A stretch of DNA of 64,000 nucleotides, taken from NCBI GenBank assembly GCA_016208485.1, contig JACQXY010000019.1, positions 38,103-102,102 on the forward strand, written 5' to 3'. The position numbers and the translations under genes were made by a program. Shown here piece after piece: positions 1 through 7,817 of this stretch. This DNA is from Acidobacteriota bacterium (GTDB taxonomy: Bacteria; Actinomycetota; AC-67). How positions within the stretch are numbered: position 1 is the stretch's first letter; every line of letters starts with the position of its first letter. The notes under the pieces are model-generated. The model ran no database searches. It worked only from the letters and a program-made list of their open reading frames with translations, and was not told the DNA's origin.

Positions 1-680
1 TCCTCGAGCACGATCACGCGGTCGGCCACCCCTGCGAGGAAGGCGAGGTCGTGCTCGACGATGACCAGTGAGCAGCCGCTCCGCTCGCGCCATGCGCGAA
101 AGACCTCGAGCAAGGCGGTGCGCTCGCCGTGCGCGAGGCCGTCGGCCGGCTCGTCGAGCAGCAGGAGACCGGTGTTCCCCCGGGGGCCAAGTTCACCGCT
201 GCGCGCCGCGGCCACGGCGAGGTCGAGGATCCGTCGCAGGCCGGTCGACAGCTCGGACACGAAGGCGTTGTCGTGCGCGGTCAGGCCGAACGCCTCGGCG
301 ATCTCGACTCGGTGGCGGGTATCGGCGCGCCGCGCGCCGGCGCTTTCGCACCCAACGGCGATCACCTCGCCGGTGGTGAGCGACGGGTAGAGCCGCCCGT
401 GCTGGAATCCCCGGGTCATCCCGAGCCGCGCGCGCCGGTGTGGGGGGACGCCCGTCACGTCGCGCCCGCCGAGCAGCACGCGGCCGCGCGACGGCTCGAC
501 GAGTCCGGAGATCACGTCGAGGAGCGTCGTCTTGCCCGAGCCGTTCGGACCGATCACCCCGAGCGCCTCGCCGGCCCCGACCGAAAGGGAGACGTCCCGG
601 AGGATCGGGGCACGCCCGATCGCCACCGACACGCCTTGCACCTCGAGGACCGCGGGGGCGGTCGTGGCGGTCTCTCTCAT
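1..680 (-). CDS. Liv-type ABC transporter ATPase (LivG-like), 3' end beyond window
   Basis: ATP-binding subunit of a branched-chain amino acid type importer, acting on the inner face of the membrane. Reading from the ATG at 680, the Walker A motif GPNGSGKTT lies near residue 45, an LSTG-type signature near residue 145 and a Walker B LLLLDEP near residue 170. The frame is open to the window edge, so the C-terminus is missing. The start overlaps the stop of the fused permease-ATPase gene by 4 bp (ATGA), which implies translational coupling. With the ATPase at the end of that fusion it would form the usual LivG/LivF pair. The family is clear; the substrate is not. Confidence 0.85.
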   Translation of the reverse strand, partial: MRETATTAPAVLEVQGVSVAIGRAPILRDVSLSVGAGEALGVIGPNGSGKTTLLDVISGLVEPSRGRVLLGGRDVTGVPPHRRARLGMTRGFQHGRLYPSLTTGEVIAVGCESAGARRADTRHRVEIAEAFGLTAHDNAFVSELSTGLRRILDLAVAAARSGELGPRGNTGLLLLDEPADGLAHGERTALLEVFRAWRERSGCSLVIVEHDLAFLAGVADRVIVLE

Positions 681-3475
681 CGCGCGGCCTCCAAGGCGGA
701 AGCGGCGTCCGCGTCGAGGAGCACCGGCGCGAGCAGGTCTTCGCGCGCGGCGAACTCGGCCGGCGTGCCCTCGAACCGGGTCGTGCCGCCGTCCATGAAG
801 ATCACGCGGTCGGCGAGCGCGAGCGTCTCGGTCAGCCGGTGCTCGACCACGACGACCCCCGCGCCGCCGGCCGCGACTCCGCGGATCATCTCCCAGAGCC
901 GCCCGGCCGCCTCCGGGCTCAGCCCGAAGCTCAGCTCGTCGACGAGCAGGACGCGCGGCTCGAGCAAGAGCGTCTGGGCGATCGCGAGCATCCGTTGCTC
1001 GCCTCCGGACAGGGTGCCGGCGAGCGCGCCGGAGCGGGAGGCGATCGCGGGGAGATCCACGGCCGCGCCGGAGCGGGAAGCGATCGCGGGGAGATCCAGG
1101 GTCGCGCCGCGGCGCCGGCCCGCCGCGAACGCGGCCATGCGCAGGTTCTCGGCCACCGTCATCCCGGGGAACACCGGGCGGCTGCCGTCCACGAACAGGA
1201 GCCCGCGGCGCGCGCGGCGCTCGGGCGGCAGCGCCGTCAGGTCCCGGCCGGCGAGGGACACCGACCCGCGCGCCGGTCGAACGATCCCGGCGAGGGCGCG
1301 CAGCAGCGTGGTCTTGCCGGCCCCGTTCGTGCCGAGCACGGCGAGGACCTCGCCGGGCCGCACGAAGAGACCGACGCCGGCGACCGCCTCCTGCGCGCCG
1401 AACCGCACGGTGATGTCGCTCGCGACGAGGGCGGCGTCGGAAGGTGGCGCGGCGCTCGTGGCCGCGCTCGGAGCGGCGGGCTCGGTGGCCGGACCCGCCC
1501 GATGCCGCCCGCGAGGGGGCCCCGCTTCGCCCGGCGCGCGCTCCACGACGCTGATCATCCGGTCTCGGGCTCGCCGCAGCAGGTCTCCGATCCCGGCGGG
1601 GACGATCAGCAGGACGAGCAGCAACCCGAGCCCCGAGCCGATCAGCCCCCAGGGCCCGGAGAGGAACAGGGTCGCGGCCTGCACCCCGGCGGCCGCGAGC
1701 GCGGCCGAGGCCGGCGATCCGAGGCCGCCGATCGCCGCGGCGGCGAGCAGGGAGAGCGAGCGCTCCGGAGCAAAGGCCCCGGGATGGGCGAGGTGCTGGC
1801 TGAACGGGTAGAGGAACCCCGCGGCTCCGGCCATCGCCCCGGAGATCGCGAAGGCGGCGACGCGCATTCGCGTGACGGCGATGCCGTTCGCCTCCGCCGC
1901 CGTGGCGTTGTCGCGCGCGGCGAGCATCGCGCGCCCGAGGCGGCTCGCGCGGAGCGCGCGGGCGCCCGCGAGCGCGAGGACGAGCGCGGATATCACCACG
2001 ATGTCGTGCGACGCGTCGGTCGCAAGTCTCAGGCCGAGCAGCCGCGGGGTTTGCAGCGGCTGGAGGCTCCGCAGGGCCGGCGCGAGGAGCACGACCGAGC
2101 CCCATCCGAGCGCGAACGCGAGCGACGCGACCGGGTAGGCGAACCCGCCGCGCCGCACGAACGGGAGCGCGAGCGCCACCGAGGCGGCGGCCGTCGCGGC
2201 CATGGCGAGCGCGAGGCCGCCGAGGTAGTCGAGGTGCGGGCCGGCGAGCAGCGCCACCGCAGTCCCGACGCCGGCGATCGCCCAGTGCCCGAACGAGAGC
2301 CGGCCGGTGAAGGTCGCGGCCACCGCGAGCGCCGCGGCCGCGAGGGCGAAGATCGCGATCGAGCCGATCCTCTGGGCCGCGCTCGGGGACGACGAGCCGG
2401 CCGCGACGAGCATGCCGGCCACGGCAGCCGCCGCCGCGGCGGGACGCCCGAAACGAACGAGCCGGCGCGCGCGCGCGCCTCGCGGCAGGGGTCGCCACGG
2501 CGCGGCGAGCACCCAGGAGGACGCCGCGAGCGCCTCCTCCTCGCGGCGGCTCTTCGGCCGGCGCGCCGCGGCGGCGCCGAGCGCGATCGCGAACAGCAGC
2601 AGGTCGGCCACGGCCGCCCGGTCGGTCTTCCAGAGCGCGCCCTGGTAGAGGACTCCGATCGCGAGCGATGCCCCGAGCGTCTTCGGGAGGCTGCGCATCC
2701 CTGCGACGGCGGCCGGGGCGAGCGCGAGAAGCAGCGGGCCGACCGAGGCTCCGGCCTCGAGCGAGATGCCGGCGATCGGGACGGTGAGGATCCCGCCGGC
2801 CGCCGCGAGCGCTCCGGCGACCGCCCACACCTGTCTGGAGACCGAGCGCACCGGCACCCCCAGCGCGCGGGCGCGCTCCTCGTTCTCGGCGAGCGCGCGC
2901 GAGGCGACGCCGGCCCGCGTGCGACGCAGGAACAGGGCGAGTGCGGCCAGCCCCAATGGAGCCGCGAGCGCCGCGAGCACGTGCGCGCCCCCGAACCGGA
3001 TCGGGAAGACGTCGAACGAGGCTCGAAGCGGAATGCTGTAGAAGGGGAGCGTCCCGAACGCGAACGCGAGGGCAGCCCGCCCGCCGGCGAAGGCCTGGGC
3101 GAGGCCGAGGCTCGCGACGAGCGGGAGTGCGCGCGGCGCGCGGCCGAGCCGCCCGACGAGCACGGCTTCGGCCGCAAGTCCGAGCGCGATCCCCGTTGCG
3201 ATGCCGGCCGGCGCCGCGACCCAGAAGCTCCAGCCCCCGGCCGACACGAGCTGCGCGACGGCCGCCCCGGCGACCAGTCCCGACGCCGAGTGCGCGAGGT
3301 TCAGGAACCGGTGAGTGCGGTAGATGAGGACCAGGCCGAGCGCGGTGAGCGATGAGAGCGCGCCGAGGAGCAGTCCGAGCGCGACGATCCCGGCGGGGAT
3401 CCGAAGCACCGCCGCGCCGGCCGCCAGCGCGAGCGCGGTCGCGAGGGGGCCGAGCGCGCCTCTAGCGGTACGCAT
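677..3475 (-). CDS. Fused Liv ABC transporter: LivH-like permease + LivM-like permease + ATPase
   Basis: A 932-aa polypeptide combining three subunits that are normally separate. Residues about 5-290 form a LivH-type permease, about 310-620 a LivM-type permease, and about 670-932 an ABC ATPase with Walker A GTNGAGKTT (near 715), signature LSGGEQ (near 822) and Walker B VLLVDE (near 841). The ATPase has a tandem duplication of 13 codons between Walker A and the signature (see the repeat at 1026-1103). I placed the start at the ATG at 3475, just inside the upstream substrate-binding protein gene (14-bp overlap); the longer open frame upstream only mirrors that gene. Downstream is a second ATPase with a 4-bp overlap. 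Import of amino acids, amides or related small molecules is expected from the family. Confidence 0.85.
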   Translation of the reverse strand: MRTARGALGPLATALALAAGAAVLRIPAGIVALGLLLGALSSLTALGLVLIYRTHRFLNLAHSASGLVAGAAVAQLVSAGGWSFWVAAPAGIATGIALGLAAEAVLVGRLGRAPRALPLVASLGLAQAFAGGRAALAFAFGTLPFYSIPLRASFDVFPIRFGGAHVLAALAAPLGLAALALFLRRTRAGVASRALAENEERARALGVPVRSVSRQVWAVAGALAAAGGILTVPIAGISLEAGASVGPLLLALAPAAVAGMRSLPKTLGASLAIGVLYQGALWKTDRAAVADLLLFAIALGAAAARRPKSRREEEALAASSWVLAAPWRPLPRGARARRLVRFGRPAAAAAAVAGMLVAAGSSSPSAAQRIGSIAIFALAAAALAVAATFTGRLSFGHWAIAGVGTAVALLAGPHLDYLGGLALAMAATAAASVALALPFVRRGGFAYPVASLAFALGWGSVVLLAPALRSLQPLQTPRLLGLRLATDASHDIVVISALVLALAGARALRASRLGRAMLAARDNATAAEANGIAVTRMRVAAFAISGAMAGAAGFLYPFSQHLAHPGAFAPERSLSLLAAAAIGGLGSPASAALAAAGVQAATLFLSGPWGLIGSGLGLLLVLLIVPAGIGDLLRRARDRMISVVERAPGEAGPPRGRHRAGPATEPAAPSAATSAAPPSDAALVASDITVRFGAQEAVAGVGLFVRPGEVLAVLGTNGAGKTTLLRALAGIVRPARGSVSLAGRDLTALPPERRARRGLLFVDGSRPVFPGMTVAENLRMAAFAAGRRRGATLDLPAIASRSGAAVDLPAIASRSGALAGTLSGGEQRMLAIAQTLLLEPRVLLVDELSFGLSPEAAGRLWEMIRGVAAGGAGVVVVEHRLTETLALADRVIFMDGGTTRFEGTPAEFAAREDLLAPVLLDADAASALEAAR
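1026..1103 (-). repeat. 39-bp tandem duplication inside the ATPase domain
   Basis: Two adjacent 39-bp copies (1026-1064 and 1065-1103) that differ at only a few bases. They encode repeated DLPAIASRSGA segments in the helical subdomain just before the LSGGEQ signature. Being a multiple of three, the duplication keeps the frame. Confidence 0.85.
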
Positions 3476-5033
3476 CGCGCCGCCCGTAGCGGCGGCCGTC
3501 CTCAGGGAAGACGTAGGTGCCGGTGAACGAGCTGCCCTTTCGCTGGGCGGTGCCCGACCAGCGGAGGATCGTGAAGTCGCCGAGCGTGGCGTGCTCGTCG
3601 CCCTCGATCGACAGCAGCATGCCGCGCCCGTCCGAGGTGCGCCCGACGTTCGCGCCGTACCGGTAGGGGGCGAAGCCGGAGAGGCCGGCCCGGAAGCTCG
3701 CGGGACTGAGGTCGCGGCCGGCGCCGGTGACTCCCACGAGAAGCGGGAGGATCGCCGAGTAGATGAGCGGCGTCTGGGCCGGCGGCTCGTCGCTCGAGAC
3801 GCTCTTGAACCTGGCATACCACTCGGTCTCGCGGGCCTCCTGGTCGAGCGTGAGGTCGAGCATGAACTCGCGGTTGTAGCAGGTGAGCCCCGTGGCTCGC
3901 GCCCACTGGGAGGCGTTGTACAGGCGGACCTGGGCCGGCTGGTCCTGCCCCGAGCACGGCCAGACGACGTAGTCGGGGGTGTAGGCCTGGGACTGCGCGG
4001 TGGGGGTGAAGCTCATCGGCGAGCCGGCGTCGGGGATGACGACCGTGTTCACTCCCGCGTTGCGGAAGCGCCCGACGACGTTGCCCGCCTGCTGCGCGGC
4101 CGTCGCGAGGTCGGCCGACACCGAGGCCTTCGCGGCGAAGCGCACCCCCGCGCGCTCGAACCGGCGCACGACGGTGCGCATCGCGTCGGCGAGCCCCGGG
4201 TACTCGGCGTAGAGAAGGCCGAAGCGGCGGGGCGCCGGTCCGGAGGTCCCCTGGTACCGCGATGGGGCGACGCGGTGGGAGAGGTAGCGCTCCATCGCGT
4301 CCACCTGTGCGTTGAACGACGCGTAGGCGGGGAGGCACCACCCAGAGGTCTTCCGGTACAGGTCGAAGTCCAGATCGTAGGTGGCGATGTTGAAGATCCC
4401 TTTGGAGGCGAGGGTCGGGCAGAAATAGGTCGAGATCGAGCCGTGCGCCGCGATCGCCGCGAACGGCTTCACCTCCGTCGCGATCCGGTTGAGGGCGGCC
4501 GACTGGGTGTCCGCGGAACTCCCGACGTCGACGACGACCGGCTTGAGCCTACGCCCGTGGAGGTTGAACGGGAAGCCCATGAAAGTGGCCCCGCCCTTCC
4601 GGTGCCGGTTGATGTACTCGATCCAGGCTCGGAAGGCTTGATCCTCGTCGAGGTTCGCCCCCGCGGCCCCGGCGCCGTGCAGGTACGGGCTGGAGCGCGT
4701 GCGGTCGTTCCAGTAGTAGGCGACCGTGATCTCCTCTGCCGTGACCCCCTGGACCTTGCCGCCGGGGGCGAGCGCCCCGCCTCCGCCCGGGTTCTGGGTT
4801 TCCCCGGATCCCGACGGGCCCGCGGACGCGCCCTGGGCGGGCGTCACGCTCGGGGTGGTCTCAGTCCCCGGCGAGGCGGAGGACGACGGCGGGGCCGGGC
4901 CCGACGGCACAACGCCGCCGGCGTCCTCCCTCGCGTCCTTTCGAGGGCCGGAGGAGCAGGACGAGAGCAGTAGGGCCACGATCACGGCGGCGGCGGCGGC
5001 CCGTCCCCGGCCCTGACTCGCGCGTGGTGTCAT
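3462..5033 (-). CDS. Substrate-binding lipoprotein of the Liv-type ABC transporter
   Basis: A 523-aa extracytoplasmic solute-binding protein of the periplasmic-binding-protein type I fold that would deliver ligand to the fused permease encoded next. The N-terminus MTPRASQGRGRAAA is followed by a hydrophobic stretch ending in the lipobox LLSSC, so it should be a diacylglycerol-anchored lipoprotein. A Ser/Gly/Pro/Thr-rich linker of about 60 residues separates the lipid anchor from the binding domain. The ATG at 5033 puts the signal peptide at the start; the open frame runs further upstream without plausible protein. The ribosome-binding sequence AAGGAGGAA is about 30 nt upstream, separated from the ATG by a perfect stem-loop. 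The gene overlaps the permease fusion by 14 bp. Confidence 0.88.
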   Translation of the reverse strand: MTPRASQGRGRAAAAAVIVALLLSSCSSGPRKDAREDAGGVVPSGPAPPSSSASPGTETTPSVTPAQGASAGPSGSGETQNPGGGGALAPGGKVQGVTAEEITVAYYWNDRTRSSPYLHGAGAAGANLDEDQAFRAWIEYINRHRKGGATFMGFPFNLHGRRLKPVVVDVGSSADTQSAALNRIATEVKPFAAIAAHGSISTYFCPTLASKGIFNIATYDLDFDLYRKTSGWCLPAYASFNAQVDAMERYLSHRVAPSRYQGTSGPAPRRFGLLYAEYPGLADAMRTVVRRFERAGVRFAAKASVSADLATAAQQAGNVVGRFRNAGVNTVVIPDAGSPMSFTPTAQSQAYTPDYVVWPCSGQDQPAQVRLYNASQWARATGLTCYNREFMLDLTLDQEARETEWYARFKSVSSDEPPAQTPLIYSAILPLLVGVTGAGRDLSPASFRAGLSGFAPYRYGANVGRTSDGRGMLLSIEGDEHATLGDFTILRWSGTAQRKGSSFTGTYVFPEDGRRYGRRDAYR

Positions 5034-5042
5034 GCCCGTTTC

Positions 5043-5063
5043 GGCGGGCGTCGAACGCCCGCC
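5043..5063 (-). promoter_or_regulatory. Stem-loop between Shine-Dalgarno and start codon of the substrate-binding protein
   Basis: A perfect inverted repeat with 8-bp GC-only arms (GGCGGGCG / CGCCCGCC) and a 5-nt loop. On the minus strand it lies directly after the AAGGAGGAA sequence (5064-5072) and 9 nt before the ATG at 5033. Folding would bring the two to normal spacing, or could hinder initiation. Confidence 0.6.
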
Positions 5064-5072
5064 TTCCTCCTT

Positions 5073-5420
5073 GGAAACGAGGGTCGCGCCCGTTCGCGCA
5101 GCGACGTCTGCGCGACCCCCATTGCACCCGGCGTCGGGCCCGCGCGCAAATCGAACGTGTGAGCCTCTCGGAGGCCCCGCGGGGAGGGGCGCGGCGCGCC
5201 AGGGAGACCCTAGGGTCGGCGAAGGATCCTGGTTCGGTCGCCGCGAGCGCCGGAGCCCATCGCGCCCGGTGGCGGCATCGGTTGCCCCCGGCCCCGAAAT
5301 GGGTCGCGGCTGGGACAGGAAGAGGCGGGCGCCCAATACCGAAGGCGACCGGCGGAGAACTAGGTTTGGGGTGCTAGGGCCGAGTCATCACAACAGGGAA
5401 GCAGAAAGGAGGAGAGGGCA
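5073..5420. other. Intergenic region between divergent genes
   Basis: About 350 bp between the minus-strand Liv operon and the plus-strand membrane protein gene. It should hold both promoters. No coding frame with convincing residues was seen, and no clear -35/-10 pair could be assigned. A strong Shine-Dalgarno (aggaggag) precedes 5421. Confidence 0.4.
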
Positions 5421-5774
5421 ATGGCCCAGAAGCTCACCGCCCCTCCGCTCACCTTCTCGCGACCCGCTCTTTGGGGACTGTCTCTGACCGGGGTGGCGCT
5501 TGCCGCCGCCGCCGTCGCGATCGTGGTGTGGCAGCCGAGGGCTCTGATCCTGTCGCTCGCGCTCGGGCTTCTCGCCCTGGTGAGCCGGGGCCTGTTCGGA
5601 AGAGTGAAGGAGATGTCGCATGCGCGTGCCGAGGGAAGCTCCGCGGTCGCGAACGCCGGGCTGGTGGTGGCCGCCGTCGTCGTGACGCCTCTGCTCGCCT
5701 TCGCCGTGCTGTGGCTGAGCCTGATGTTGATCCTCGGGGGGATCTGGATCCTGCACATGGTCGGGCTTTCCTGA
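5421..5774 (+). CDS. Small integral membrane protein, unknown function
   Basis: A 117-aa protein with three or four hydrophobic segments: residues about 17-37 and 40-58 form one hairpin, and about 75-112 is a long hydrophobic region ending near the C-terminus. The connecting segment is charged (RVKEMSHARAEG). A strong AAAGGAGGAG sequence 8 bases upstream supports the ATG. It precedes the cytochrome c gene by 22 bp and may be cotranscribed with it, so it could be an accessory of the haem-protein complex. I do not recognise a named family. Confidence 0.7.
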   Translation: MAQKLTAPPLTFSRPALWGLSLTGVALAAAAVAIVVWQPRALILSLALGLLALVSRGLFGRVKEMSHARAEGSSAVANAGLVVAAVVVTPLLAFAVLWLSLMLILGGIWILHMVGLS

Positions 5775-5796
5775 CCTGGGTTCCCGAGGACGCGTG

Positions 5797-6732
5797 ATGG
5801 GGTCTCCTCGATGGGCGGCCCTGGCCGGGCTCGTCCCGGCGGGGGTGCTCGCGATATCGGCGACGGTCGGCGCGGCCGAGCGGCCGAGCCGGCCGTCCGC
5901 GGTCGAGCGGGTGACGCAGGAGGGCTGTCCCTCCTGCCACGGCTCCTCCGACATCGTCACGGCCGGTCCGGGCGGCGACAACCCGGGGTTGTACATTCCC
6001 GCGGATGCGCTGATCGGGTCGGTCCACGCTGATCTCACCTGCACCGCATGTCACGCGCCGCTCGGCGCGATCGTGCACCCGGATCCCTGGGGGGAGCGGA
6101 TCGCGGCGCGTGAGTCCTGCGCCGGATGCCACTCCGAGCCGGCGCGGGAATACTCCGCCGGGGCTCACGGACCTTTCGGAGGCAAGCGGGCGGTCGCGCG
6201 CCTTAAGGAGCCCTCGACGATGCCGGATGCGCGGAGCGGGTCGAAGGCGGTGCGCCCATCCTGCGTGACCTGCCACGGCGCGCACGCCGTCGCGCCGGCG
6301 CGCTCGCGCGCGTTCGCGGCCACCACGGCCGAGCGCTGCTCGAAGTGCCATGCCGACCAGGGGGAGTCCTTCTTCCTTCGGAGCTTCCACGGCAAGGAGA
6401 CGCGACTCGGGCGCCGCGACGTGGCTCAGTGCGTCGATTGCCACGGGGCGCACCTCGTCCTCGGCGCCGGGAATCCTCGGTCGCCGGTGGCGCCGGGACG
6501 CCTGCTCGGGACGTGCCGGCAGTGCCACCGCTCGGCGCCGCCGAACTTCGCCGGCATCCAGATCCACATCGCCGGCAAGCCGTTCCCGGCCGACCCGAAG
6601 CTGCGCGCGGCGACTCTGTGCATGGTGCTCCTGCTCGTCGGGACCTTCGGTTTCTTCGGCACCCACACGGCGCTTGCCATCCGGCACGCGTGGAGGGAGC
6701 GGCGCCGGGCGGACCTAGGGGAGCGCGGGTGA
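5797..6732 (+). CDS. Seven-haem cytochrome c, membrane-anchored
   Basis: An exported electron-transfer protein of 311 aa. Seven CxxCH motifs are visible in order: CPSCH, CTACH, CAGCH, CVTCH, CSKCH, CVDCH and CRQCH. A signal-type hydrophobic stretch (residues about 8-25) precedes the first. A C-terminal transmembrane helix (about 275-297) with a positively charged end should anchor it, haems outside. I chose the ATG at 5797 because a GAGGA sequence sits 6 bases upstream; a GTG three bases earlier is possible. It overlaps the cytochrome b gene by 4 bp (GTGA). Together they resemble quinol dehydrogenase or formate/thiosulfate-type membrane modules that pass electrons between the quinone pool and multihaem c partners. 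The terminal partner is not in the window. Confidence 0.9.
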   Translation: MGSPRWAALAGLVPAGVLAISATVGAAERPSRPSAVERVTQEGCPSCHGSSDIVTAGPGGDNPGLYIPADALIGSVHADLTCTACHAPLGAIVHPDPWGERIAARESCAGCHSEPAREYSAGAHGPFGGKRAVARLKEPSTMPDARSGSKAVRPSCVTCHGAHAVAPARSRAFAATTAERCSKCHADQGESFFLRSFHGKETRLGRRDVAQCVDCHGAHLVLGAGNPRSPVAPGRLLGTCRQCHRSAPPNFAGIQIHIAGKPFPADPKLRAATLCMVLLLVGTFGFFGTHTALAIRHAWRERRRADLGERG

Positions 6733-7613
6733 GGGTCGTGGAGCGCCCGTCCGAGGTGCGCGCCGCGCCGCCGGCGCCGGAGCGCCGCACGCACGTCCTG
6801 CGGTTCACCCTCTGGAGCCGGATCACCCACGCGGTGCTCGGGGTGAGCGTGTTCGGCCTGGTGCTGACCGGGATGCCGCTCAAGTACTCGGACGCGTTCT
6901 GGGCCTGGCCGCTGGTCCGGATGTGGGGAGGTCCTCACCTCGCCGGGCGGTTCCACCGCGGCTTCGCGCTCGGGCTCTTCGCCTCGGTCGTCATGCACCT
7001 CGGAGGGCTCGGCGTCGCGGCCGTGCGGCGGCGGCTCCCGCCGCTCTTCGGCCCGGACTCGATCCTTCCGCGAGTCGAGGACGCGCGTCACATCGCGCGG
7101 AACCTCCGGTATCTGCGAGGAAAGGGACCGCCGCCGAAGTTCGGCAAGTTCACCTACTGGGAGAAGTTCGACTACTTCGGCGTGTTCTGGGGGCTGCTCA
7201 TCATCGGCCTGTCCGGCCTCGTGATGTGGTTCCCGATGATCGCGGCGCGCTTCTTCCCCGGCTGGGTGGTGACCGCCTCGCTCATCTTCCATTCCGACGA
7301 GGCGCTACTCGCGACCGGGTTCCTCTTCGCGATCCACTTCTTCAACACCCATCTCCGTCCCGAGGTCTTCCCACTCGACCCGTCCATCTTCACGGGGCGG
7401 GTCGATCTGGCGAGCGTGGCTCACGAACGCCCGGGCTGGTATGAGCGGCTGGTCGCCTCCGGGCGCGCGGCTCGACCGGAGCGTCCGGTGCCGGCCGTCG
7501 TTCGCGCCGGAGGGATCGCCTTCCTCGTCCTCGGGACGATCATCCTCATGCTCGTGATGCTCACGGCCGTCGCGGAGGTCGCCGGATACATCCTCCAACT
7601 GGTGTCGCCGTGA
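6729..7613 (+). CDS. Membrane cytochrome b subunit (formate dehydrogenase gamma / thiosulfate reductase type)
   Basis: A 294-aa integral membrane protein with about five transmembrane helices. Candidate haem-ligand histidines occur in SRITHAVLG, RFHRGFA, VVMHLGG and the paired IFHSDEA / AIHFFNTHLRPE segments, as in b-type subunits that oxidise or reduce quinone. The GTG start at 6729 overlaps the TGA of the cytochrome c gene, so the two are probably translated as a unit and form a complex. The next genes, a sensor kinase with its own CxxCH and a NarL-like regulator, could control this module. Confidence 0.85.
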   Translation: MRVVERPSEVRAAPPAPERRTHVLRFTLWSRITHAVLGVSVFGLVLTGMPLKYSDAFWAWPLVRMWGGPHLAGRFHRGFALGLFASVVMHLGGLGVAAVRRRLPPLFGPDSILPRVEDARHIARNLRYLRGKGPPPKFGKFTYWEKFDYFGVFWGLLIIGLSGLVMWFPMIAARFFPGWVVTASLIFHSDEALLATGFLFAIHFFNTHLRPEVFPLDPSIFTGRVDLASVAHERPGWYERLVASGRAARPERPVPAVVRAGGIAFLVLGTIILMLVMLTAVAEVAGYILQLVSP

Positions 7614-7722
7614 CCGCGACCCGAGGATGCCGACCCCTCAAGGGCCTGCGTCCTGGGGGTCCTCCGGCCCCCCGATGGCCCACGAAGGGAACGAAGCTCC
7701 CGCTTCCGCGAGCGTCCGGCGT

Positions 7723-7750
7723 TTGACAACACCAGGACCCGCCGTACAGT
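7723..7750 (+). promoter_or_regulatory. Candidate promoter for the sensor kinase/response regulator pair
   Basis: TTGACA (7723-7728) is separated by 16 bp from TACAGT (7745-7750), about 70 bp before the kinase start. This is a good match to a vegetative promoter and lies after the end of the cytochrome b gene. Confidence 0.55.
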
Positions 7751-7817
7751 TCGGATCAGAAGGGGAGTGGCCTGATGCGCCGCTCCCCGGATTGTGGCGC
7801 GTGAGGAGTGATGCCGT

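Noticed and set aside
440..3355. A 971-aa plus-strand open frame antisense to the Liv fusion
   Set aside because: Arg/Glu/Gly-rich low-complexity product typical of the antisense frame of a GC-rich gene; the minus strand encodes clear transporter domains.
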